Below are positions 1 through 9,024 of a stretch of DNA of 64,000 nt, in pieces. The DNA comes from Azospirillum canadense (GTDB taxonomy: Bacteria; Pseudomonadota; Alphaproteobacteria; Azospirillales; Azospirillaceae): NCBI RefSeq assembly GCF_025961225.1, contig NZ_JAOQNG010000001.1, positions 595,001-659,000 on the forward strand. Direction: 5' to 3'. How positions within the stretch are numbered: the stretch's first letter is position 1; every line of letters begins with the position of its first letter. The translations under genes and the position numbers were made by a program. Under the pieces are notes generated by a model, which was given only the letters and a program-made list of their open reading frames with translations, searched no databases and was not told the DNA's origin.

Positions 1-889
1 CCATCCAGTGCCGGGCGATGTCCAGGCGGGTGGCGACCCAGACCCGGTCGTGCCCGCGGACGTAATCGAGAAAGCGCGCCAGCGCCGCCGCGCGCCCCGG
101 CCGCCCGACCAGCCGGCAGTGCAGCCCGACCGACATCATCTTCGGCTGGTCCGCACCTTCCGCGTACAGGACGTCGAAGCTGTCCTTCAGGTAGGTGTAG
201 AACTGGTCGCCGCTGTTGAAGCCCTGGTTCGTCGCGAAGCGCATGTCGTTGGCGTCGAGCGTGTAGGGCACGATCAGCTGCGGGCGGCCGAACTGGTCGT
301 CCCAATAGGGCAGGTCGTCGGCGTAGCTGTCGGCGTCATAGGCGAAGCCGCCTTCCTCCGACACCAGCCGCCAAGTGTTCGGGCTGCACCGCCCCAAATA
401 CCAGCCGAGCGGGCGGGAGCCGGTGACGCGCGTGTGGATGTCGATGGCGCGCAGCATGTGGTCCCGCTCCACCTCCTCCGGCAGGTGCTGGTAGTCGATC
501 CAGCGGTAGCCGTGGGTGGCGATTTCCCAGCCCGCGTCCAGCATGGCCCGGACGACGTCCGGGTTGCGCTCCAGCGCCATGGCGACACCGTAGACGGTGA
601 CGGGCATACCGCGCTCGGTGAACATCCGGTGCAGCCGCCAGAAGCCGGCGCGGGCGCCGTATTCGTAGATCGATTCCATGTTCATGTGCCGCATGCCCGC
701 GATGGGCTGGGCGCCGACAATCTCCGACAGGAAGGCTTCCGACGCAGCGTCGCCGTGCAGGACGCAGTTTTCCCCGCCTTCCTCGTAGTTGATGACGAAC
801 TGCACCGCGACCCGCGCACCGCGCGGCCAGTTGGCGTGGGGCGGCCGGGCGCCGTAGCCGATCAGGTCGCGCGGGTAGCGTTCGGTCAT
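1..889 (-). CDS. puuE: Allantoinase of the PuuE type (polysaccharide deacetylase family), 3' end outside window
   Basis: The minus-strand frame opens with ATG at 889 and stays open to the left edge, giving at least 296 codons, so the C-terminus is missing. The N-terminus reads MTERYPRDLIGYG, followed by RVAVQFVINYEEGGEN, which is characteristic of PuuE-type allantoinases. The NodB-like deacetylase fold is supported by segments such as EIATHGYRWIDYQHLP. The family hydrolyses allantoin to allantoate in purine catabolism in the cytoplasm. It follows yciB on the same strand after a 50-bp gap, but nothing shows a shared operon. A generic polysaccharide deacetylase is possible, though the N-terminal signature makes PuuE much more likely. 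Confidence 0.86.
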   Translation of the reverse strand, partial: MTERYPRDLIGYGARPPHANWPRGARVAVQFVINYEEGGENCVLHGDAASEAFLSEIVGAQPIAGMRHMNMESIYEYGARAGFWRLHRMFTERGMPVTVYGVAMALERNPDVVRAMLDAGWEIATHGYRWIDYQHLPEEVERDHMLRAIDIHTRVTGSRPLGWYLGRCSPNTWRLVSEEGGFAYDADSYADDLPYWDDQFGRPQLIVPYTLDANDMRFATNQGFNSGDQFYTYLKDSFDVLYAEGADQPKMMSVGLHCRLVGRPGRAAALARFLDYVRGHDRVWVATRLDIARHWM

Positions 890-939
890 GCGGGGACTCC
901 GATGGCAGGCCAGAGACGGCGGAAGGGCGGAATTGTCGT

Positions 940-1518
940 TTAGGAGGCCGACGTCTTCTCGGTCGACTTGTCGTCCGCGGCGTCCGGCACTTGGTGGCGC
1001 AAAATCAGCGGTGCCTGCAACGCGCTGAACAGCAGCGTCAGCGGCATGATGCCGAACACCTTGAAGTTCACCCAGGCGTCGGTGGTCATGGTGCGCCACA
1101 CCGCCTCGTTCAGGGCGGCCAGCAGCAGGAAGAACCACGCCCAACGGATGGCCAGCGTGCGCCAGCCCGCGTCGTCCAGGGCCAGCACCGTGCCCAGGAT
1201 GTGCTTCAGCACGTTGCGCCGGGTCAGGTGCGCCGCGAACAGCACGGCGGCGAACAGCAGGTTGACCAGGGTCGGCTTGATCTTGATGAACAAGTCGTCC
1301 TGAAGCCACAGCGTCAGTCCGCCGAACAGCAGGACGAAGCCCGCACCCACCACCGGCATGATCGGGATCTTGCGCTCGAAGTGCCAGGAGATCAGGACGG
1401 CCAGCGTGGTGGCGACCATGAAGACCCCCGTCCCGGCCATGATGCCGGCCTGGGAGTTGGCGATGAAGAAGGCGGCCAGCGGGCCGGCTTCGATCAGCAG
1501 TCGGGCGTACTGGTTCAT
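940..1518 (-). CDS. yciB: Inner-membrane septation protein YciB/IspZ
   Basis: This 192-residue protein begins MNQYARLLIEAGPLAAFF and has about five hydrophobic segments, the normal length and pattern for the YciB/IspZ (septation protein A) family. The family is an integral inner-membrane protein linked to cell envelope synthesis and division. I chose the ATG at 1518 because homologous sequence begins there and an AGGA lies just upstream; an upstream ATG at 1599 would add 27 basic, non-hydrophobic residues. In many alphaproteobacteria it lies close to ftsY, mtaB and dapF, and those genes are on the same strand further upstream here, separated by amn and the LpxR-like gene. Confidence 0.87.
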   Translation of the reverse strand: MNQYARLLIEAGPLAAFFIANSQAGIMAGTGVFMVATTLAVLISWHFERKIPIMPVVGAGFVLLFGGLTLWLQDDLFIKIKPTLVNLLFAAVLFAAHLTRRNVLKHILGTVLALDDAGWRTLAIRWAWFFLLLAALNEAVWRTMTTDAWVNFKVFGIMPLTLLFSALQAPLILRHQVPDAADDKSTEKTSAS

Positions 1519-1691
1519 GGTCCTGACATAGACCGATCCGCGGCGCGGATAAAGGGGGAAGCGGTGGGTACGGGCTTCCCCATCCGCAGGGCCATGCATT
1601 CTGGCACGCAGATCCCTTTTCTTTCTTGCGGGGAGCGATTACCACTTTATGCGACCCGCATTGGGCGAGAAAGGCAGAGGGCGGCACACCC

Positions 1692-2291
1692 ATGGAAGCG
1701 ACCGAAGTCAAGGACATGATCGACGAGGCCGTGGAGCGCGAGCATGTGAAGGAGAAGGGCTCGAAGACCTCCACCGCCATCTACATCTCCGTCCTGGCCG
1801 CCGTCCTGTCGGTGGTCAGCGTGATGGGCTCCAACGCCAGCAAGGAGATGATGGCAAGCGCCATCGAGGCGTCGGACACCTTCGCCTACTATCAGGCCAA
1901 GACGCAGCGCCAGGTCAGCCTGCGCCTTGCCGCGGACCAGCTGGACCTGCTGACCGACGGCATGCCGGACGCGGTCCGCTCCAAGGCCGAGGCGAAGATC
2001 GCGGAATACCGCAAGAACGCCGACCGCGCCGATTCCCCAACGGAGGACAACAACCGGCAGTCCCTGGTCGCCAAGGCGCGCGACGCCGAGCACCGGCGCG
2101 ACCACGCCGCCGCGCAGGACCCCTATTTCGACTTCGCCGAGGCGCTGCTGCAGATCGCCATCGTCCTGGCCTCGGTCTTCGTGATCACGGAGATGCCGCT
2201 CATCCTGCTGGCCAGCCGCATCCTGGGCGCGGCCGGCTTCCTGCTGGCGATCGACGGCATCACGCAGTGGATTCCGCTGCCCTTCCTGTGA
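1692..2291 (+). CDS. DUF4337 family membrane protein
   Basis: The 199-residue product has a short cytoplasmic N-terminus (MEATEVKDMIDEAVERE), one transmembrane segment near residues 27-45 and two more near the C-terminus, separated by a charged helical region. This arrangement matches DUF4337, a family of unknown function. The ATG at 1692 was chosen over 1626 because the family N-terminus starts here. It is convergent with the LpxR-like gene, with 25 bp between stops. No function is known and none is proposed. Confidence 0.75.
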   Translation: MEATEVKDMIDEAVEREHVKEKGSKTSTAIYISVLAAVLSVVSVMGSNASKEMMASAIEASDTFAYYQAKTQRQVSLRLAADQLDLLTDGMPDAVRSKAEAKIAEYRKNADRADSPTEDNNRQSLVAKARDAEHRRDHAAAQDPYFDFAEALLQIAIVLASVFVITEMPLILLASRILGAAGFLLAIDGITQWIPLPFL

Positions 2292-2316
2292 GGCGCTCCA
2301 CCCGACCTACGGGGCG

Positions 2317-3369
2317 TCAGAACTGGTAGGAGACGCGCAGCGAGCCGAAGTTGGTGTAGGACTTCTGCCCCTCGAACTCCGGCGACAGGAAGTTCTGGGC
2401 GTAGGTGAAGCCGAAGCGGTCGTAGCGCAGGCTCACGCCCAGCTGGAAGGCGGCGACCAGCGGGTTCTTGTTCACCGACCGGCTGTCGCGGAAGGTGTTG
2501 CCGTCCAGGAAGAGGTTGCGGGCGATGGCCCGCCCTTCCGCGCTGGCGTAGACGTACCAGGCGAACTCCGGCCGGCCCGCCCGCGCCTCCGTCGTGTCCT
2601 GGTAGGGGATGCTCATGGACGGGCGCATGATCAGCGCGCCGACCGGGGCCGGCATGTTGCCGCCCAGCCGCAGCGTTGCTCCCGCTCCGGCGAAGGTCAG
2701 CACGTTGCCGACGCTGCCCGCGACGTGCGGGCTGAGATCCACCTCGAAGGGGCCGACGGCGGCCGGGTGCTCGTCGCGCCAGACATGCTCGTAGCTGAGG
2801 ATGACGCCGGGCTCGTTGTGCAGCTGGTAGCCCCAACCCTCCGGCTTGCGAGCGCCCGGCACGACCTTGTGGACCGCCTTCTGCGTCTGCTCCGCCAGCG
2901 AGGCCGGGCCGACCACGCCGAGGTCAAGGTCGAAGCGGTCGACCTGCCGCGGCGCCTCCGCGATTACCGACAGCCGCCCGTAGAGCCAGCCGGCGAAGGG
3001 CCGGTCGGTGGGATCCGGGTTGCGCTTCGTGATGTCGCTCGGCGTGTACATGTTCTGGCCGATGGCGAAGCCGTAGCGCCGCACGCCGCCGGGCTCGATC
3101 CAGGGCACGAGGTTGGCCAGCCAGTCCAGGTTGCCGTAGGTCGGCTTGTCGCCGGTGACGTAGTAGAATTGGAAGCCGTTCGTGTAGTAGCGGTCCGTCC
3201 CGCCGCCGAACAGGTCGTTGTCGATCCAGGCGCCGATGCTGGGGCCGGAGCGCGGGGTGGTCTCCCCCTGGTAGGTCCCGTCCTGCGCGGTGGCCGGGCC
3301 TGCCGCCGATCCCACCACCACACCCAGGGCAAGCACGCCCACCGCACGCCAAAGGCACCGCACGCTCAT
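2317..3369 (-). CDS. LpxR-like outer-membrane lipid A deacylase (DUF2219)
   Basis: The 350-residue protein has a signal peptide (MSVRCLWRAVGVLALG, cleavage probably after PATA) and a beta-rich, aromatic-rich body ending in SLRVSYQF, with a terminal Phe typical of outer-membrane barrels. The segment NDLFGGGTDRYYTNG near mature residue 30 matches the LpxR active-site region, where Asn-Asp and a downstream Thr/Ser act with a His. Known LpxR removes the 3'-acyloxyacyl chains of lipid A in the outer membrane. The ATG at 3369 was preferred because it places the signal sequence at the very N-terminus; a GTG at 3414 gives a longer form. Substrate here is inferred from the family. Confidence 0.8.
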   Translation of the reverse strand: MSVRCLWRAVGVLALGVVVGSAAGPATAQDGTYQGETTPRSGPSIGAWIDNDLFGGGTDRYYTNGFQFYYVTGDKPTYGNLDWLANLVPWIEPGGVRRYGFAIGQNMYTPSDITKRNPDPTDRPFAGWLYGRLSVIAEAPRQVDRFDLDLGVVGPASLAEQTQKAVHKVVPGARKPEGWGYQLHNEPGVILSYEHVWRDEHPAAVGPFEVDLSPHVAGSVGNVLTFAGAGATLRLGGNMPAPVGALIMRPSMSIPYQDTTEARAGRPEFAWYVYASAEGRAIARNLFLDGNTFRDSRSVNKNPLVAAFQLGVSLRYDRFGFTYAQNFLSPEFEGQKSYTNFGSLRVSYQF

Positions 3370-3459
3370 TCCCTCGTCGCTCCGCTCGTTGCGCTGCATC
3401 GCAACATGGAGCACAAGCGCGGTTTTGCGCCTACCCGTTCGGGGGGATAGCGGACACTC

Positions 3460-4968
3460 TTATTGGAACGCGGCCTCCGCGAGGCTGCGCAGCTTGCGGG
3501 AATGCAGGGTTTCCATTCCGTGCTCGCGCAGCAGTTCCATGGCCAGCACGCCGATCTTCAGGTGCTGGTCCACCCGCTCGCGGTAGAAGCGGTCGGCCAT
3601 GCCCGGCAGCTTCAGCTGGCCGTGCATCGGCTTGTCCGACACGCAGAGCAGCGTGCCGTAGGGAACGCGGAAACGGAAACCGTTGGCGGCGATGGTGGCG
3701 CTTTCCATGTCCAGCGCGATGGCGCGGCTCTGGCTGAAGCGCATCAGCGGCTCGCGGTGGTCGCGCAGCTCCCAGTTGCGGTTGTCGATGGTCGCCACGG
3801 TGCCGGTGCGCATGATGCTCTTCAGCGCGTAGCCGGACAGGCCGGTCACCCGCTCCACCGCCGTCTCCAGCGCGCGCTGCACCTCGGCCAGCGCCGGGAC
3901 GGGCACCCAGGTCGGCAGGTCGGCGTCGAGCACGTGGTCGTCGCGGACGTAGCCGTGGGCCAGTACATAGTCGCCGAGCCGCTGGGAACTGCGCAGCCCC
4001 GCGCAGTGGCCCAGCATGATCCAAGCGTGCGGGCGCAACACGGCGATGTGGTCGGTGATGGTCTTGGCGTTGGATGGGCCGACGCCGATGTTGACCAGCG
4101 TGATGCCGTTGCCGTCCGGCCGGGTCAGGTGGTAGGCCGGCATCTGCGGCATGCGCGGCGGCTTGGACCCGTTCACCGGCACATCTTCCAGGTTCCGGTT
4201 GTGCGTGACGATCTCGCCGGGTTCCACGAAGCGGTCGTACTGGCGGCGGTAGGCGGCAAGCTCCGGGTCGGCGGCGGGCTCCATGATTTCCCGCGCCATC
4301 CGAATGAACTCGTCCACATAGAACTGGTAGTTCGTGAACAGGATGAAGTTCTGGAAATCCTCCGGCGCCGTCGCCGTGTAGTGGCGCAGCCGGTGCAGCG
4401 AGAAGTCCACGCGCGGGCCGGTGAACAGCGCCAGCGGCTTCACCGCGTCCAGCGCCGCCTCGTAGGTGCCGTTGACGATGGTGTCGTCCATGCGGGCGAG
4501 GTCGGGCAGGTCGAACAGGTCGGGCAGGCTGGCCAGCCGCTCCGGCGTCAGGTCGCCTTCCACATGCATGCCGTTGGGGAAGGCGAAGTGGATGGGGATC
4601 GCCTCGTCGCTGACGCCGACCTCCAGCGGGACGCCGTGGTTGCGCAGCAGCAGCGTGAACTGCTCCCGGTAGTAGCGGTCGAACAGGTCCGGCCGGGTCA
4701 GCGTCGTGGAGTAGGTGCCGGGCCCCTCGACGAATCCGTACGACAGCCGCGTGTCCACCGCCGCCGCCGACGCGGTGCTCAGCTTCACGTAGGGATAGCC
4801 GGCGTGGCAGCGCTTGTGGTCGTCCCCGCCGCGGGTGAAGGCGGCGAAGCGGTCGCGCAGATAGGCGGTGTTGTGGTTGTAGACACCCCTGACCGCGTCA
4901 AGCACGGCGTCGGGGCTGTCGAAGGTGCCGATGGGGCCGGGCGGCAGGGGCGTGATCTGTGCGGTCAT
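3460..4968 (-). CDS. amn: AMP nucleosidase
   Basis: The 502-residue product matches AMP nucleosidase over its whole length. It has an N-terminal Amn-specific domain and a C-terminal nucleoside-phosphorylase-like domain containing VNIGVGPSNAKTITDH and the substrate-pocket motif ALDMESATIAANG. The enzyme hydrolyses AMP to adenine and ribose 5-phosphate in purine salvage in the cytoplasm. The ATG at 4968 begins MTAQITPLPPGP; an ATG 60 bp upstream (5028) would add a Pro/Gly-rich extension. It stands alone on the minus strand between the lipid A deacylase gene and a divergent small coiled-coil gene. Confidence 0.93.
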   Translation of the reverse strand: MTAQITPLPPGPIGTFDSPDAVLDAVRGVYNHNTAYLRDRFAAFTRGGDDHKRCHAGYPYVKLSTASAAAVDTRLSYGFVEGPGTYSTTLTRPDLFDRYYREQFTLLLRNHGVPLEVGVSDEAIPIHFAFPNGMHVEGDLTPERLASLPDLFDLPDLARMDDTIVNGTYEAALDAVKPLALFTGPRVDFSLHRLRHYTATAPEDFQNFILFTNYQFYVDEFIRMAREIMEPAADPELAAYRRQYDRFVEPGEIVTHNRNLEDVPVNGSKPPRMPQMPAYHLTRPDGNGITLVNIGVGPSNAKTITDHIAVLRPHAWIMLGHCAGLRSSQRLGDYVLAHGYVRDDHVLDADLPTWVPVPALAEVQRALETAVERVTGLSGYALKSIMRTGTVATIDNRNWELRDHREPLMRFSQSRAIALDMESATIAANGFRFRVPYGTLLCVSDKPMHGQLKLPGMADRFYRERVDQHLKIGVLAMELLREHGMETLHSRKLRSLAEAAFQ

Positions 4969-5076
4969 GTGCTTCACATAGCCACCGCCCGCCCCGGAGG
5001 GAAGGGGCGAAACAGGCGGACTCGACAATGCGAATGCATGCGCCTATCCTTCAACCAGGAGGCGGCCTTCGGGGCG

Positions 5077-5256
5077 ATGATGAGCGACGATGATATCCGT
5101 GAGCGGCTGAGCCGGCTGGAGCATGGGCAGGACGCCTTGCGCGGCGAGGTTGGCTCACTGCGCGGCAACATGACCTCCCTGAGCAGTGAGGTTGGCTCAT
5201 TGCGCGGCGAGGCAACCGCCATGCGCGGCGAGATGACGTCCATGCGCATGGGATGA
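5077..5256 (+). CDS. Heptad-repeat coiled-coil protein, N-terminal part (probably frameshifted)
   Basis: This short frame begins MMSDDDIRERLSRLEHG and then runs in seven-residue units (LRGEVGS, LRGNMTS, LSSEVGS, LRGEATA, MRGEMTS). It ends at TGA 5254-5256, overlapping the ATG of the next frame in the sequence ATGA. The 21-base unit carries one 20-base copy at the junction, so the two frames read as one coiled-coil protein with a single missing base. An AGGAGG lies 14 bases before the ATG at 5077, which is rather far. The protein family is not recognised. A short separate peptide is possible but less likely than a split gene. Confidence 0.45.
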   Translation: MMSDDDIRERLSRLEHGQDALRGEVGSLRGNMTSLSSEVGSLRGEATAMRGEMTSMRMG

Positions 5257-5501
5257 ACGCCTTGCACGGCGAAATGGGCTCGTTGCGCGGTGAGGTGAGT
5301 TCTCTGCGTGGCGAGGTGACGGAGATCAAGACGATCCTGTCGCAGCTCATGCCGATGATCGTCCGCATCGACGAAAGGCTGTCGGCCATGCCGTCGCCCG
5401 CGGAATTCTACGAACTGCGCGGGCGGGTCGAGGAGATCAGCCGACGTCAGCCCACGACGCTGGGCTACACGCCTCCGCCCGGCCGGTCCGTGCAGGGCTG
5501 A
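5253..5501 (+). CDS. Heptad-repeat coiled-coil protein, C-terminal part (probably frameshifted)
   Basis: The 82-residue frame starts MNALHGEMGSLRGEVSS and continues the same seven-residue repeat as the preceding frame, then changes to a non-repetitive region (SQLMPMIVRIDERLSAM) and a Pro-rich C-terminus. It overlaps the previous frame by four bases (ATGA) with no ribosome site of its own, so either translation is coupled or, more likely, one base has been lost from the ancestral single gene. The function is unknown. The heptads predict a parallel coiled coil. Confidence 0.45.
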   Translation: MNALHGEMGSLRGEVSSLRGEVTEIKTILSQLMPMIVRIDERLSAMPSPAEFYELRGRVEEISRRQPTTLGYTPPPGRSVQG

Positions 5502-5523
5502 CCCACGGGGAGAAGGGTGCGCG

Positions 5524-6774
5524 TCAGCGCACCTCCTCCAGACCCATCAGCGACTTGGCGAACTGCTCCGCGTCGAAGGGGCGCAGATCGTAGACGCCTT
5601 CGCCGACGCCAATGGCGTGCACCGGCAGCTTGAACTTCTCGGCCAGGGAGACAAGCACGCCGCCACGGGCGGAACCGTCCAGCTTGGTCAGGATCAGGCC
5701 GCTGACGTTGACCATGTCGCGGAAGACCTCGACCTGGCTGTGCGCGTTCTGGCCGGTGGTGGCGTCGAGCGTCAGCAGGGTGGTGTGCGGCGCCGTCTCG
5801 TCCAGCTTCTTGATGACGCGGACGATCTTGCGCAACTCCTCCATCAGGCCGGTCTTGTTCTGCAGGCGGCCGGCGGTGTCGATCAGCAGCACGTCCACGC
5901 CCTCGCGCCGCGCCTGCTCCAGCGCGTCGAAGGCGAGGCCAGCGGCGTCCGCGCCGGTGTCGCGGGCGACCACCGGGCAGCCGGTGCGCTCGCCCCAGAT
6001 TTTCAACTGGCTGACCGCGGCGGCGCGGAAGGTGTCGCCGGCGGCCAGCATCACCGTCTTGCCCTCGGCGCGCAGCTGGCGGGCCAACTTGCCGATGGTC
6101 GTGGTCTTGCCGGTGCCGTTGACGCCGACCACCAGGATCACGTGCGGCCTGAGGCTGGGGTTGATTTCCAGCGGCTTGGCGACCGGACCGACGATCTTCG
6201 CGACCTCCGCGGCGAGCGTGGTCTTGACCTCCTCCGGCGAAACCTCCTTGCCGAAGCGGGTGCGCGCGAGTTCCGCCGTCACCTTGGCCGCCGTGGTGGG
6301 GCCGAGGTCGGCGGTGATCAGCAGCTCCTCCAGCTCCTCCAGCGCTTCGTCGTCGAGCTTGCGCTTGGTGAAGATGCCGGTGATGCCCTCCGTCAGCTTG
6401 GAGGAGGACTTGGAGAGGCCCTCCTTCAGGCGCGCGAACCAGCCCTTCTTCGGCTTCTCCTCCTCAGCGGACAGCGCCGCGACCGGTTCGCCGGCCGCGT
6501 CCTCTTCCTCCTCGGTGTCGGATTCGGCGCGGACGATTTCCGGTTCGTCCTCGCGCTCTTCCGGCTTGCTCGGCGGAGCGATGGGCGGGGGAGGGGGCGT
6601 CTCGACGGCCGGCGGCGGGGGCAGATCCGGTTCCGGCAGCGGTTCGGGTTCCGGCGCGGGCTCCGCCGCAACGGGCTCGGGCGTCGCCTCGGGCGATTCC
6701 TGGACGGCGGGCGGCTGCTCGTCCTTGCGGGCTTCTTCTTCAGGCTTCTTGCGGCCGAACCAACGCAGGATCAT
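5524..6774 (-). CDS. ftsY: Signal recognition particle receptor FtsY
   Basis: FtsY is the SRP receptor GTPase that delivers ribosome-nascent chain complexes to the inner membrane. The 416-residue protein has an acidic, Pro/Glu-rich A domain (about residues 11-108), an N domain from about 110 and a G domain with P-loop GVNGTGKT at 217-224, then DTAGR, TKLDG and GVGEGVYDLRPFD. The N-terminus MILRWFGRKK is basic and could contact membrane lipid. It lies 27 bp after mtaB on the same strand, so dapF-mtaB-ftsY probably form one transcript. Confidence 0.97.
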   Translation of the reverse strand: MILRWFGRKKPEEEARKDEQPPAVQESPEATPEPVAAEPAPEPEPLPEPDLPPPPAVETPPPPPIAPPSKPEEREDEPEIVRAESDTEEEEDAAGEPVAALSAEEEKPKKGWFARLKEGLSKSSSKLTEGITGIFTKRKLDDEALEELEELLITADLGPTTAAKVTAELARTRFGKEVSPEEVKTTLAAEVAKIVGPVAKPLEINPSLRPHVILVVGVNGTGKTTTIGKLARQLRAEGKTVMLAAGDTFRAAAVSQLKIWGERTGCPVVARDTGADAAGLAFDALEQARREGVDVLLIDTAGRLQNKTGLMEELRKIVRVIKKLDETAPHTTLLTLDATTGQNAHSQVEVFRDMVNVSGLILTKLDGSARGGVLVSLAEKFKLPVHAIGVGEGVYDLRPFDAEQFAKSLMGLEEVR

Positions 6775-6801
6775 GGGAGGTCCACTGTCGTCAAAAGGAT
6801 G

Positions 6802-8061
6802 TCAAAGGAGCGTGCCGGTCAGCTTTCCATCGCGGACGCCGGTCACGACCGCGCGCTGGATGGAACCGGCGGGCAGCGGCGCGCCCAGGCGGATTTCCGC
6901 GAAATGCTCCGTGCGGCCCAGGTCTTCCTTCTCGACCAGGACGGAAACCTCGCGGCCGACCAGCCCAGCCAGGGTGCGGGCCTCGGCCGCAGCGCCGGCC
7001 GTGCGCAGCCGGGCCGCACGCTCCTTGCGGACGCCGCCGTCGACCTGCGGCATGCGGGCCGCCGGGGTGCCGGGGCGCGGGCTGTAGGGGAAGACGTGCA
7101 GCCAGGTCAGCCCGCACTCCTCGACCAGCCGCAACGTGTTCTCGAACATCTCCTCGGTTTCCGTGGGGAAGCCGGCGATGAAGTCGGCGCCGAAGGCGAT
7201 GTCGGGGCGCAAGGACCGAACCTTCTCGCAGAAGGCGATGGCGTCGGCACGGCTGTGCCGGCGCTTCATGCGCTTCAGGATCATGTCGTCGCCGGCCTGC
7301 AACGACAGGTGCAGGTGCGGCATCAGCCGCGGCTCGGTCGCGATCAGGCGCCAGAGATCGTCGTCGATCTCGATGCAGTCGAGCGAGGACAGGCGCAGCC
7401 GCGGCAGGTCGGGCACCAGCGCCAGCAGGCGGCGCACCATCTGGCCCAGCGTGGGCGTGCCCGGCAGGTCCGGGCCGAAGCTGGTGATGTCGACGCCGGA
7501 CAGCACCACCTCGTTGTAGCCGGCCTTGACCAGAGCCTGCACCTGCTCCACCACCGCGCCGATGGGGACGGAGCGCGAGGGGCCGCGCCCGTAGGGGATG
7601 ATGCAGAAGGTGCAGCGGTGGTCGCAGCCCTGCTGGACCTGGATGAAGGCGCGCGCGCGGTCCTCGAACCCGCCGACCAGATGGCTGGCGGTTTCCTTGA
7701 CCGACATGATGTCGTTGACCAGCACCTTCTCGGCCGGCGGCAGGCCCCAGCTTTCCGGCTGGAGCTTTTCCTGGTTGCCCAGGACCTGGTCCACCTCCGG
7801 CATGGCGCCGTAGCGTTGCGGGTCGATCTGCGCGGCGCAGCCGGTCACCACGATGCGCGCGTCCGGCCGCTCGCGGCGCAGCTTGCGGATGGTCTGGCGC
7901 GCCTGCCGCTCGGCCTCCGAGGTCACCGCGCAGGTGTTGACGATGACGACGTCGCCCAACCCCGCGTGGCGGGCGTGGGTGCGCATCACCTCGGATTCGT
8001 AGGTGTTCAGGCGGCAGCCGAAGGTGACGATCTCCGGCTCGTTCGACAGGGTCTCGCTCAT
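6802..8061 (-). CDS. mtaB: tRNA t6A37 methylthiotransferase MtaB
   Basis: This 419-residue radical-SAM enzyme adds a methylthio group to t6A37 in tRNA. The UPF0004 domain supplies three cysteines (C16 in TFGCRLNTYE, C44 in VNTCAVT, C75 in VTGCAAQ) and the radical-SAM domain has C146, C150 and C153 in GCDHRCTFC for the second cluster. A TRAM-like C-terminal region follows. It starts 11 bp after the dapF stop, consistent with one operon, and is followed by ftsY. MiaB is a related alternative, but the TFGCRLN start and the dapF neighbour favour MtaB. Confidence 0.95.
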   Translation of the reverse strand: MSETLSNEPEIVTFGCRLNTYESEVMRTHARHAGLGDVVIVNTCAVTSEAERQARQTIRKLRRERPDARIVVTGCAAQIDPQRYGAMPEVDQVLGNQEKLQPESWGLPPAEKVLVNDIMSVKETASHLVGGFEDRARAFIQVQQGCDHRCTFCIIPYGRGPSRSVPIGAVVEQVQALVKAGYNEVVLSGVDITSFGPDLPGTPTLGQMVRRLLALVPDLPRLRLSSLDCIEIDDDLWRLIATEPRLMPHLHLSLQAGDDMILKRMKRRHSRADAIAFCEKVRSLRPDIAFGADFIAGFPTETEEMFENTLRLVEECGLTWLHVFPYSPRPGTPAARMPQVDGGVRKERAARLRTAGAAAEARTLAGLVGREVSVLVEKEDLGRTEHFAEIRLGAPLPAGSIQRAVVTGVRDGKLTGTLL

Positions 8062-8072
8062 GCTCTCTCAGC

Positions 8073-8909
8073 CTAGCCGGCCGGCACCAGATCCGGCGAC
8101 AGACGCCCGGAGAAGGTCAGGGCGATCGGGCCGGTCATCAGGACGGTGCCGTCCTCCAGCCATTCGATGGTCAGGGTGCCGCCGTCCAGGATCACGTCGG
8201 CCTTGCGGCCGGTCAGGCCGCGCCGGGCCGCGGCGACGGCGGTCGCGCAGGCGCCGCTGCCGCAGGCGCTGGTGATGCCGGCGCCGCGCTCCCACACCCG
8301 CATGCGGATTTGGGTGGGCGACAGGATCTGGGCGAACTCGACGTTCGTGCGTTCCGGGAAGGTCGGGTGGTTTTCGAACACCGGACCGACCTCCGCCAGG
8401 GGCACGGCGTTCACGTCGTCCACGAAGAAGACGGCGTGCGGGTTGCCCATGTTGACCGCGACCGGCCCATTGAGGCCGCCATGCGCGACGTCGACGCTCA
8501 GCGTGTCGTCCGGCCCGGCCAGCGGGATCTGCGCCCAGTCCAGCCGTGCCGGGCCCATGTTCACCGTGACGCGGCCGTTGTCGGCGCGGAAGGATTCCAG
8601 GATGCCCGCCCGGGTCTCGAAGGCGACGCGCTCCGCCCCCGATTCCTCCATCAGCAGCCAGCCGACGCAGCGGGATGCGTTGCCGCAGGCCGCCGCCTCC
8701 GACCCGTCGGCGTTGCGAATGCGCATGAAGGCTGCCGTGCCCGCCGTCTGCGCCGGTTCCAGCACGATGAACTGGTCGCAGCCCACCCCGGTCCGGCGGT
8801 CGGAAATGGCACGCACCTCGGCCTCGGCCGGCGTGTAGGGCGTCTGGCGGGCGTCGATCACGACGAAGTCGTTGCCGAGCCCGTGCATCTTCAGGAATTC
8901 GCGCGTCAT
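8073..8909 (-). CDS. dapF: Diaminopimelate epimerase
   Basis: DapF interconverts LL- and meso-diaminopimelate for lysine and peptidoglycan synthesis in the cytoplasm. The 278-residue protein starts MTREFLKMHGLGNDFVVID and carries both catalytic cysteine motifs, ACGNASR (Cys75) in the first half and ACGSGACA in the second half. The ATG at 8909 matches the family start; upstream ATGs in the same frame reach 9317 but add unrelated low-complexity sequence. It is the first gene of the probable dapF-mtaB-ftsY operon. Confidence 0.97.
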   Translation of the reverse strand: MTREFLKMHGLGNDFVVIDARQTPYTPAEAEVRAISDRRTGVGCDQFIVLEPAQTAGTAAFMRIRNADGSEAAACGNASRCVGWLLMEESGAERVAFETRAGILESFRADNGRVTVNMGPARLDWAQIPLAGPDDTLSVDVAHGGLNGPVAVNMGNPHAVFFVDDVNAVPLAEVGPVFENHPTFPERTNVEFAQILSPTQIRMRVWERGAGITSACGSGACATAVAAARRGLTGRKADVILDGGTLTIEWLEDGTVLMTGPIALTFSGRLSPDLVPAG

Positions 8910-9024
8910 AGCCGCCGTTATATGGCGAGGAGGCACGCGGAGTCCATGGCCGCTCCGGCGCGCGCGGCACAGAGTTGCAAAAAGCCGCGCGCCCCGCTTG
9001 GCACCACGCCCTTCACCACGCCCC

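Noticed and set aside
3463..5256. 597-codon plus-strand frame ending in heptad repeats
   Set aside because: Most of it is antisense to amn. Only its end at 5077-5256 resembles a real coiled-coil gene, which is annotated separately.
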